Origin: Cyclina sinensis
Taxonomy: Eukaryota > Mollusca > Bivalvia > Venerida > Veneridae
NCBI GenBank assembly: GCA_012932295.1
Contig: JAAONU010000002.1
Coordinates: forward strand, 24,087,770-24,151,769
Length of the DNA: 64,000 bases
Reading direction: 5' to 3'
This document shows positions 35,276-46,800 of this stretch, one piece after another. The notes under the pieces were generated by a model that was not told the origin of the DNA, made no database searches, and was given only the letters and a program-made list of their open reading frames with translations. How positions within the stretch are numbered: position 1 is the stretch's first letter; the number at the start of each line of letters is the position of its first letter. The translations under genes were made by a program, and so were the position numbers.

Positions 35276-36590
35276 TATTGACATTTGTCACATTTTGTGG
35301 TTTTGAAATAGTGATAACAACTATACAAATGTATTTCTGTTGACACATACACAGGAGTCGTTTCATTCTATTTCTTTAATGAATTTATTGTTGCATGTGC
35401 TGATCTAGCTTTGATCAAGATTTTGCACTGAAAGTCCAGATCGATACCTCAATCTTTTGAAATACCACAATTTTGTTCTTCATGTAAAACTTCAATTAGC
35501 TACAAATTCTTATTCTGGTTGGTAATTAGTTGTTTTGTTTTGTTTTTTACCTGTTTGTTTGTTTTTGAAGGTATGTTTGTTTTTGATTGTATGTTTGTTT
35601 TTATCATGTTTGTCAGTACTAGTACCAGACACATATAAAAGGATTTTTTATTGACTTATATGTATTAAATATGTATTAGTTTTTACCATAACTCACAGTT
35701 TTAGACAGAAACAGTTTACATCATCTTTTTATAAAAAAAAATGTATAAAATTGTGGATGACTGAAACTTCATTATCATGCTGAATTAAGTCACTGAAAAG
35801 TGTGTAGTACATGTATCCCTTTCATATTTTAGTGGAACTTTTGATTTATAAGAAAGATCTCCTTGGAAAATGCTCTGTGAAATCTGACTTGTATTTTGTA
35901 CATACTTGCTGTTTTGATATTAAAGCCGAGGGTAAGAAGTGAAGTAAAAATTTTTTTAGCTTTTGAAACATTATTTTGCGTGATGTAATACTTAAAGGCA
36001 TCACTTGTTTCACAGAACACTGTTATACTTCCAGTTGCCCATCAAAAGGACAGTTTGTCTGGCGAGCCAATAAAAATACTTTTTAAAGCAAAAAATTAAG
36101 TTGAAAGGCCAGTCTGGACACTCTGAAATTATCACTTATTTGTTTGAAGGAATTCAGTTTAATTATGAATAATAAGAAATTGGAAGATAAGCAAATTATT
36201 GTCAGTGAGTTGCAGAGTTACCAATCAGAATAAACACTATGAGAATCTCCTATCACCTGCTTTCTATAAACATAAAATGTACTGAGATGTTCAGTTACAT
36301 TAGAACATTCTATATCTGGAGCACTGTTCACTAAAGTAGGTTCAGAAACTTCACTCAGATCATCAAACAAGTCAGAATCCTTTTCCCTTAATGACCTAGT
36401 TTCACTTACACCTTACAAATGTAAAGTACTAAAATAAAAGAATTAGCATAATGTGTCTCACCTGTGCTTCGAACAAAACATTCTCTTCAAATCACTAAGC
36501 ACAACCTCATATCTACAAATCTGCATGAAACAATAAAAGGTTCACTAACTTACAGATACATCAGCTATATGCAAATTAGCTTAGGTCACA
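35276..36590. other. intergenic, no gene seen
   Basis: AT-rich, with a short (gttt)-rich stretch near 35530-35600. No conserved exon was recognised. Confidence 0.5.
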
Positions 36591-36599
36591 TGGGTAGTC

Positions 36600-36675
36600 A
36601 CCAATCTCCCACGCAGTGATCTCCCCTTACAGGATTAGTTACTGAGCATAGCGTAACCAGTGTGCGGAGTTTGTG
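36600..36675 (-). repeat. internally deleted copy of the 8138-8645 repeat
   Basis: On the - strand it joins 'aaactccgcacactggttac' and 'gctcagtaac' directly to 'taatcctgtaaggggagatc' and 'actgcgtgggagattgg'. In copy A these two ends lie about 430 bp apart. Confidence 0.65.
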
Positions 36676-37756
36676 TAGTCACAAGACACTTGGCGTATCT
36701 AAATTTATTACAAACATTTATGAATGTCCAGTGTCTGTTGTGAATTTAGATGTCTGTAAGAACAAAAGTTAGTAGCACAAACATAAATCCAATTATTTGA
36801 GTATATTTCATCATTGTAAGTGGAACTGGATCTTTGGTATTTTGTAATAGTCAGGTCAGTTGGGTACCAAACCATTCTGCCATATTGTTGTTGTGAGACA
36901 GTTTCTCACCATTTAGAATGGCTTCATCATTTTCAGCTGATGCTTTTTCTTCATCTCAGTCAACAATGTTCTTTGTGCTTAGTTTAGCCAGTGTACCTTC
37001 AACTTATGGGAATACATATGTATTTCAAATTCTCTTAAAAAGTGGGAGGCATAATAGCATTGCTACTGTCTATATGTCCCTACTTACACACGTCCATCTG
37101 TCCGTACATACGGGGTCCATCAATAACTGGAGACAGCTTGAGCCTAGATTCATGAAATTTCATAGAGTTATTTGGCATGAGCAGCAGATGACCCCTATTG
37201 ATTTTGAGATCATTAGGTCAAAATTACAGTGGCCACCTGTGTTAAATCCTTGTTGGCAAGAACCTTTTAAGTTGACTACACTTAGTTACTAACTACATTG
37301 TTCTTTAGTATCTTGCCATTTTTGCTTTATGTTTTATATTTAGAAATTCAAGAAAAGTCTTAATAATGTCATTTAAGTAATTAGAATTTGGATAATGTTA
37401 TTTGTAGGCAAAATCTCTTAAATTTTAAGAACAGACTTTAAAAAAGCAGTTCAGAAGAAATAGAAAACTAGTGATATAAGTCTAATCTTCAGGTATTGAT
37501 TCTAAATAAAACAGTGAGTAAAATAATCTATTGCATTGTCACAGAGGATATTGCCAATATCCGTTACGTAGACGGTTTTGGCTGCCTTTTATACTGTCTA
37601 GTTTTCCAATACGAGCAGTTCTGTTACCAGTTATCTATAAATATCTTTTCTCAGATTGCAGGTGCCTGCAGATAACTGACGGTTATGTATTGTCAGATAA
37701 TTGGCACAGTAATTGACACTTGTGCATAATTGATCAGCTGTTCAGGTTGAGTGACG
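36676..37756 (+). other. WDR37 upstream region
   Basis: Presumably contains the WDR37 promoter and 5' UTR. About 37080-37250 is a dispersed repeat ('gtccatctgtccgtacatac', 'agcagatgacccctattgat'), and the 124-codon frame here is derived from it. I cannot place the transcription start. An in-frame TGA at 37748-37750 precedes the chosen start codon. Confidence 0.4.
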
Positions 37757-37881
37757 ATGCCGGTAGACAACGTAAACAAGAATAAGATTAAAGGACCGGG
37801 ACACACTTCCAGACAACACAGTGCTGGGATGTCGGGAAAATATGACTCTGATACTGACAGTCCACTTCCTGTGGCTTTCAG
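37757..37881 (+). CDS. WDR37: WDR37 exon 1
   Basis: Start ATG in 'gtgacgatgccg', with an in-frame TGA three codons upstream. It encodes [20 protein letters not shown] through PLPVAF, a polar low-complexity N-terminus. It ends phase 2 at ag|gtaagt. The true 5' end of the exon includes an unknown 5' UTR. Confidence 0.85.
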
Positions 37882-40800
37882 GTAAGTGATATTGGTTATT
37901 CAGATAGAAATTTCCTGGTGTGTGTTTTGTGGTGTTAAAGAAAAATTTCAAAGGGTATATTAAGTATTTATTTATTTTCAAATGTTTACATGAACTTGTT
38001 TGAATAAACGTGGTTTCTGATTTGTAAACACAGTTAATGTCTTCATGTACATGTATCATCTTTTATAACTAAAAATGGATCATCATAATTATCATGATCA
38101 TTAATCAGTTTATCAGTGAGTAATTATCACCATAGTTGAATTAATCAATAATCTTTATGAAATCTGTCTCTTCTACTGCAGTCATATCATTATCTTTATC
38201 ATTATAAACCCCCCCTCCCCCCCATCACCACAGCCACCACCATCATCACTTTCATCATCATCATCATGATCACAGTCTTTAGAATCAGCTTTATCAGCTT
38301 TAAATGTAAACTAACTGGTGATTGTATTTCCATACTCTAAAAATATGCATTATGCATTCAGATTTAAAAACTGTATTGCTATTTTACATTACTACATATA
38401 GAGCAGAGTAATACACTGTCTTTTATCAAGTGTGTTATTCTGATAATAGATTACAAAGGTTAAAGCTGATTTCGTATATTTCAGGTCAAGACTTCATCAT
38501 TTATTTGCTCAGATTGAGAAAGAGTTTGAGACAGTTTATGCAGAAAACCTCTTGTGTAAGTAGTACTAATTTAAAATTTAATAATGTAAAATAAAATATC
38601 TAAGTTGTCACTTCTGTATTTTTAGAAAATGAAATCTATGAATTCTGCCTGCTGACATTTCTTGATGTTTCAAAAACCTGTTAGTGTTCATATAAGTTAA
38701 TAAGAAATTTTTGGTTTGTTTTCTGAAGTTATTATTGTTTAAGGATTCATTGTGTGAACTAAGATATTTGCTTCATGCACATAAAATCAATTTTTAACTG
38801 GATCCTTTTTTTGACAGCTTACTGTTGTAGTACTGTTGCTACAACTGTTGTAGTACTGTTGTTACAAGCATTGTAGTACTGTTGCTACAACTGTTGTAGT
38901 ACTGTTGTTACAAGCATTGTAGTACTGTTGCTACAACTGTTGTAGTACTGTTGTTACAAGCATTGTAGCACTGTTGCTACAACTGTTGTAGTACTGTTGT
39001 TACAAGCATTGTAGTACTGTTGCTACAACTGTTGTAGTACTGCATATAAACTCCAAAACATTGTGTTCTGTGATATATCTGTGATAAATTTTACAAGATG
39101 ATGATTTCTGTCTTCAGTACAAGACAAGGTAGAAGGACTACAAGAGAGGCTAGATGCATACATTGCTGGGGACAAAACTGTTGTAGAGTCACTAGAAATA
39201 CCAGATGGAGGTGTCAAGACCAAAAGATGTAAGCAATTTAATTTTCATTGTAATATATTCATACTGACAGCAAATATTAGCACCTTTGTGTTCAAGTACA
39301 GACCATTGTAAGTCTTAACATCAAGTACAGACCATTGTAAGTCTTAACATCAAGTACAGACCATTGTAAGTCTTAACATCAAGTACAGACCATTGTAAGT
39401 CTTAACAACAAGTACAGACCATTGTAAGTCTTTACATCAAGTACAGACCATTGTAAGTCTTTACATCAAGTACAGACCATTGTAAGTCTTTACATCAAGT
39501 ACAGACCATTGTAAGTCTTTACATCAAGTACAGACCATTGTAAGTCTTTACATCAAGTACAGACCATTGTAAGTCTTTACATCAAGTACAGACCATTGTA
39601 AGTCTTAACATCAAGTACAGACCATTGTAAGTCTTAACATCAAGTACAGACCATTGTAAGTCTTTGCATCAAATACAGACCATTGTAAGTCTTTACATCA
39701 AGTACAGACCATTGTAAGTCTTTACATCAAGTACAGACCATTGTAAGTCTTTACATCAAGTACAGACCATTGTAAGTCTTTACATCAAGTGCAGACCATT
39801 GTAAGTTACATCAAGTACAGACCATTGTAAGTCTTTACATCAAGTGCAGAGCATTGTAAGTTACATCAAGTACAGACCATTGTAAGTCTTAACATCAAGT
39901 ACAGACCATTGTAAGTCTTAAGATCAAGTACAGACCATTGTAAGTCTTAACATCAAGTACAGACCATTGTAAGTCTTTACATTAAGTACAGACCATTGTA
40001 AGTCTTTACATCAAGTACAGACCATTGTAAGTCTTTACATCAAGTACAGACCATTGTAAGTCTTAACATCAAGTACAGACCATTGTAAGTCTTTACATCA
40101 AGTACAGACCATTGTAAGTCTTTACATCAAGTACAGACCATTGTAAGTCCTCACATCAAGTACAGACCATTGTAAGTCTTTACATCCCTTCAGTCTGATA
40201 ATAATCTATACCTCTGGCCAGTAGTTAAAAAAAAAATGTCAGTCAAAAGTCAAAACCCTTTTGAAGTAAAAATGGTTCAGTCCAGAAGGAAAGATAGGTA
40301 AGACCATTTTTAAAATTTAGGTAGGGTTGAATTAAGGGTTAATTTCCCAGTGAACAGAGAAACACTTGTAATACTGGAAATTTCTGAACTTTAAAAAAGG
40401 AAATTAGTACAGTGGATCAAATTGCTTAATAGTGAAGTTATCGTCTTAATCATTTGCTAAAGATCTAAGCTGAATGTTTGGTTTCGGATTTTGATAACTT
40501 ACTTTGAAATTAACTGTGCATAATATCATTGATGGCACAAAGTGTCTGTGTTACATCTATTCATATTCTTATGAATAGCATACAAATGGTTAGACCTGTG
40601 TTTACAGAACATTACAAATCTGCCAGAATGCCTTGTGGTCATATTGAATACAGTTTCATATATATGCATGAGTTGTTTAGTTTTATTTACTAAGCTTTTA
40701 TAGCAGTGGTATTGAATTGATTTTATCATATTGTTCTAAAGATATCAATATTGCATATACTGTATTGTCAATGAAGCTTTGATGACAAGAGGAAACATAA

Positions 40801-43800
40801 TTTAGCAATACATTACCTCAGTTTTCACCAGTTAAATGGCACAGTTGATGATCTGAAAAGGCTTCAAAATAAAGGAAATACATGTATTGTATTCTTATTG
40901 TATCAACTAGAACAAAAGTAGTTCCACTTGTATCTGTACTAAAACATTTGTAAGCAATTTACTTTCACTGTATCTGTACTAAAACATTTGTAAGCAATTT
41001 ACTTTCACTGAATCTGTACTAAAACATTTGTAAGCAATTTACTTTCACTGTATCTGTACTAAAACATTTGTAAGCAATTTACTTTCACTGAATCTGTACT
41101 AAAACATTTGTAAGCAATTTACTTTCACTGTATCTGTACTAAAACATTTGTAAGCAATTTACTTTCACTGTATCTGTACTAAAACATTTGTAAGCAATTT
41201 ACTTTCACTGAATCTGTACTAAAACATTTGTAAGCAATTTACTTTCACTGTATCTGTACTAAAACATTTGTAAGCAATTTACTTTCACTGTATCTGTACT
41301 AAAACATTTGTAAGCAATTTACTTTCACTGTATCTGTACTAAAACATTTGTAAGCAATTTACTTTCACTGTATCTGTACTAAAACATTTGTAAGCAATTT
41401 ACTTTCACTGAATCTGTACTAAAACATTTGTAAGCAATTTACTTTCACTGTATCTGTACTAAAACATTTGTAAGCAATTTACTTTCACTGTATCTGTACT
41501 AAAACATTTGTAAGCAATTTACTTTCACTGAATCTGTACTAAAACATTTGTAAGCAATTTACTTTCACTGTATCTGTACTAAAACATTTGTAAGCAATTT
41601 ACTTTCACTGTATTTGTAGCAGCTAGTCATATTTCCCAGAAGATCAAGAAGTCCTATATTGCTTCCACAAGTAAACTGGTGTCGAGTTTCCGCCAGGCCA
41701 CTCCCGCTTATGCTGTGGTAAAGGATTTCAGGGGACATAAAGATGGTGTGTGGGAAGTTAATGTATCAAAGATGGACCATCATATCATTGGTACAGCCTC
41801 GGCAGGTAAGATAGTAGATAATATTCAGTATTACATACCGCAGTCTGGGCCTGTGAGTGTTATATGTGCTTCTAAATTTCATATCATTCAGGAATTTGAT
41901 ATAGAAAAGGATCAGTATATCTTCACTGTAGTCGGCCAATCTACCTGTACAGTGTTTAAGCAGTTAAGGTTTTTTTTGTCAAGCGCACCTGCAAATAGCT
42001 TGACATAGTCCACACATATGGGACCACAGTTCAGGGTATGTATGTGTATGTATGCATGCATGCACCCGAATTGGCTTGTCCAGACCATGACCTCTCAGTG
42101 TATGGAAGTATTGTTAAATATCCTATCACTTTTGTTTACCTTATTTCAGATGGTGTGTCACTAAAGAGAACCAGGTTTTAGCTAAGCCCAAGGTCACAGA
42201 GACACCTTTAGGTGAAGAATGTTCATGATAGAACTGTTTTCTGCATCATTACTTCTCTGCTCATTGCAGGATTTTGAAATTCCACATGCCACAATTGTTC
42301 ATCTTGCTGTCAGAGACATTGTGTCACATGCAAGACCCTTATCCTTATGTTTAGTATTTGCTTCACTTGAATATTACACAAAATATGTAAGCGTGATTCT
42401 GTTCACACTTGACTCATTGATACAGGACATTTAACATATGTTCACTTTGAATTTCATACATTTTTATGCCCACACCACTTTGTGGGGTTGTGGGGGAGCA
42501 CATATAGATTTGCCCTTGTCCATGTGTCATGCTGTCCCACTGTCTGTATGTAGACTGGTTTGTGTCACGTGTTACTCCAAATGTATTACTGCTAGTGAAT
42601 AGTTGTCAGCATGGGAAGTTATGCACCTGGGTATTTTGACACAAATTTATTGGAGATCGGCATTGATATGACCCCTGATAAATCTAAAAAATAGCATTTT
42701 TAGACTAGGATCTTTTGTGATAATACAATTCATAATATGTCTCTAGTTCATTTTAAAGTCTCTTCCCAATCTGGGGGAGTGGGGGGAGAGAGGGGCACAG
42801 AATGCTGCCACAGGCATTCTTGTTTTAACTTGCTTGTTTGAAAAATGGTATTTCCTCTACACTTACTTAAAATAACCCATTAGAGAGCAGGAGCAGTGGC
42901 AGATAGTTACAGTGCTGGACTTACAACAGGATAGTCACATGTACAAGTCCCACCATGAAAGTCTGCAGTATCATTCCACATCCATCACTTTTGTCCTGAG
43001 TACTGATTTGAACCCAGGAAGCATTCATTGAGCAGGATTAATACAAATTACATGATCTTGTTTCTGAGTCACTGTAAGATAGAATTAATAAGATTAATTC
43101 TGGTAACCAATTGCCTTTCTTTAAAATCATTTTCATCCATTTTTTTCTTAAAATGGATTTACCTTCTTTAATTGTAGAGGTCAATTTTATGTGAAAAGCA
43201 GGAAAATGTCAAAGAATTAAGAAGGTGCAAGTTTGACAATCCAGATAAAAAGAAACACCAGATACATTGTACAATGTCTTTTGTATGTTTAGCAATCAAA
43301 ACACTAGCAGATAGAAAATTTAAGAAATGGTGTCACACTGACCCTGTGGGAAAGCTAATATGAAGTTCTCTGGCCTGTGTTTTACTTAGATAACTTGCAG
43401 TTTTACCCAGTTTTGAAGGCTGATCTATACATTCTTCTCCAGTTTCATTCAAGTTCATAGCCATTTTACAATGTATGAGTATTGATTCTTCCAATGATGC
43501 AAACATTTTTTTCACAGATCACTCAGCAAGAATTTGGAATTTAGAAACAGGACATTGTCTCCTACAGTATGCTGGGCACCAGGGTTCAGTAAATGCCATC
43601 CGGTTCAATCCAGTAAAAGATCTGGTTGTCACAACCTCTGGTGATGGTGTGGCCCACATCTGGTCTCCACAAGTGAATTTACCACCACATGAAATAATAG
43701 TAAGTAATAAAAAAATGTATATATTTATATAAAAAAAATGTTTTCCATAGTACATGCAAAGAGTTGTCGATTTCTAAATTTTTTTTTATCTGCAGGTTAA

Positions 43801-46800
43801 CAGATAACTTAATGTCGTGGTCTTGCATTTCTTTCCAGCCCTGTAAAGATAACCACTACACTGACTAACCAGGCTTTGGTCTGTTGAATTGATCGTGGTT
43901 ACATTACTGTGATATGTTTTACAATAAAACCATACTTTTTTTAACAATATTGCTTAAATTTTAAGTACCGGTACAACATGTTTTGTATGCATAGATTTAG
44001 CATTGTCTGTTTTGTCTGGTTGTGATTTCAGAGATCGCATTCATCAGGAGAGGATGACCTTGACATGTCAGAGAAAGAGGATATGGCTGATGGTACTTTG
44101 TTTGTTACTTTAAGCTTGTCAGGTTTCAGTCCCAGTTAATTTCTTTAATGGACTTGCCTGTCTTTCAGTCTTGAGTATTTAATATCTTGATTATTTTATG
44201 TTAGTCCAGGCCATAACCTTGCCTGCACTGAAGGTTTTTAATGACTTAAGTAAACCATACATGTGTTACATTTGCAGCCTTTCAGGAGACTGTTGTGGTT
44301 TCGGGAACATTCTTCACTTCCATTGATACTCCTCTCAGTATAGATCTTACTGAAATTTCCTGGGCAGCTCTTTGTCAAAAGTTCTTGTTGAGTTTTAAAT
44401 GTTTTGAGACCTTTCAAAAGTAAGAAAAAAAGTCTCAAGTAAGGTTTTACTTAATATGTTTTATATCAATTTTCTATTTTCCAGAATTTCTTGAGCAAAC
44501 AGTAAAAAATACACTTCGAACACCATCAAAAGAGCTAACTGGTCATCACAGTGTTGTGATTGCAGCTGATTGGCTTAACACTGGTGATCAGGTGATCACA
44601 GCATCATGGGATAGGACAGCTATTTTGTTTGATGCAGAAACAGGGGAAAATGTCTCAACACTTACAGGTTAGATCACTCAATAGTGAATACAACATTTAT
44701 CAAGAAAATAAATTGATGTAGCATTATTCGGCTTGTCAATAAAATTGATTTTATGAACACAGCAGATGAAATGTTTTTTAGCTCACTTAAGCAGAGTTCA
44801 TGTGAGCTTTTAGGATCTGTGGCTGTCTGCAGTCAATTGGCATCCGTCATCCATGAATACTTCAAAGGACATCTCTACTGAAATCATCAGGCCAAATTTG
44901 GTAAAACTTGCCAGGAAGCTCTAAGTTGTTCAAATGGTTCCAATCCATTGTAGATCTAGGCCATAGCCTATAGAAGCTGAAAACTTTCAAAGTCTTATAG
45001 TATTGTCTAATGGTCCTCTACCAAGTTTGTTCAGAGCATGGTCCTAGGGGTCTAAATTGGCCCCGTCCCAGCTGTAACATAATTTTACATAGGCTTAGCC
45101 TTGGGCTAAGATATTTAATATATACCAGTGTCTAGTACAACTTTACTAAATTTATTCATATCATGGCCCTAGGATCTAAATTGGCCCCGCCCCAGCTGTC
45201 AAATGATTTTACATAGGCTTATATGGGGATAACTTCAAAAATCTTTTTGTCTGAAACTACAATGCCTAAGGGTTTGATATTTGGCATGCAGGACTACAAA
45301 GATTGTTCAAATTATGCCCCTGGGGTCATTAATGGCTCCGCCCAGAGGTCACTTGATTTAATAAAGGCTTATATAGGGAAAACATTGAAAAATCTTCTAT
45401 GAAACAATAAGGCTTAGGGCTTACATATTTTAGATGGAGCCACATCTAGAGGTCCTCTACCAGGATCATTCAAATTATTACCACGCCCCAGGGGTCACTT
45501 GATTTTTTTCAAGACATGCATAGGAAAAAAACTTTAAAAGTCTTCCTGTCATTAACCACTAGGCCTAGTGTAAAGATATTTGATATGTAACATGGCCTAG
45601 TAGACCTTTACCAAAATCTTGGCCCTGTGGTCAAAATTGGCTCTGCACCTGGGGTCACCAAGGGTAGAATTAGACTTTTCAACTTTTCTTCATAGAGCCT
45701 TTATTTATTGACAGATATCTTAGATATTTAGTATATAGGCACCTTGCATGAATCTTTTCCATTCTTTTGGTTCAAGGTCAAGTTCGCTAAGGCTAAAAAA
45801 TAATTTTTGTACTTTCCCCATAGCGTCTTTATTTATCAGCCAATAACTAAGATATTTTATATGTAGGTAACTTGCAAGGACCTCTACCCTTGGGTGGTGT
45901 TTGAGGTCACTTTGGTCAATGTCAGAGTCATTGAGGCTGAAAATAATGTTTCTACATTTTGTCATAGAGCCTTTATTCATTGACTGACATTTTAGATTTT
46001 TATATAGACACCATTCATGAACCACTGCCATTAACTAGGTTAAAAGTCACCAAGGACACCGAGGCTGAAAATAGATTTTTCTACTTTAACACATAGAGCA
46101 TTCATTTATTGACCTATATCTAAGATATTTGGTATGTATGTACCTTGCATTGACCTCTTCCCTTAGGTGGGGATTTAGGTCATTGGATCAAGGACAAGGT
46201 CACTGAGGCTAATAATAGATTTTCTACTTTGTGTCATAGAGCCTTTATTTATTGACTGATAATTAGCTCACCTGAGCAAATGCTCAGGGTGAGCTATTGT
46301 GATCACCCTGTGTCCGGCGTCCGGCGTCCGTCGTCAACATTTTACTTTAAATGACATCTCCTTCTAAACCACAAAGCTATTTTTAACCAAACTTTACAGA
46401 AATGTTCCTTATATTGCCCTTTCCTAAAATTGCTCAAACCGTTCCACTCCATTGCACATAAGGGCTGCAAAAGCTAAAAATAGAAAATATTTCAAACAAC
46501 ATCTCCTCCTAAACGGTTAAGAGATTTTCCACCAAATTTCACAGAAATGTTCCTTTCATAGCCCTCTATAAAAATTGCTAAAATGGTTCCGCTCCATTGA
46601 ACAAAATGGCTTCCAGAGCTAAAAATAGATTTTTAGCAATATTTGACTTCAAATGACATCTCCTCCTTTACCACTTGGCCATTTTAAACCAAATTTGACA
46701 AAAATGTTCCTTATAATGCCCTTTTCTAAAATTGCTCAAACCGTTCCGCTCCATTGCACATAAGGGCTACAAAAGCTAAAAATAGAAAAAAATTCAAACA

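Noticed and set aside
36918..37292. 124-codon open frame before WDR37
   Set aside because: Half of it is a common dispersed repeat ('gtccatctgtccgtacatac', 'agcagatgacccctattgat'); no domain and no splice support.
39292..40188. CRISPR-like regular repeats
   Set aside because: Units are head-to-tail with no unique spacers, in an animal intron; it is a minisatellite.
41679..42008. 109-codon frame extending past WDR37 exon 4
   Set aside because: Only its first part (to 41805) is exon; the rest is intron read-through after a good donor.
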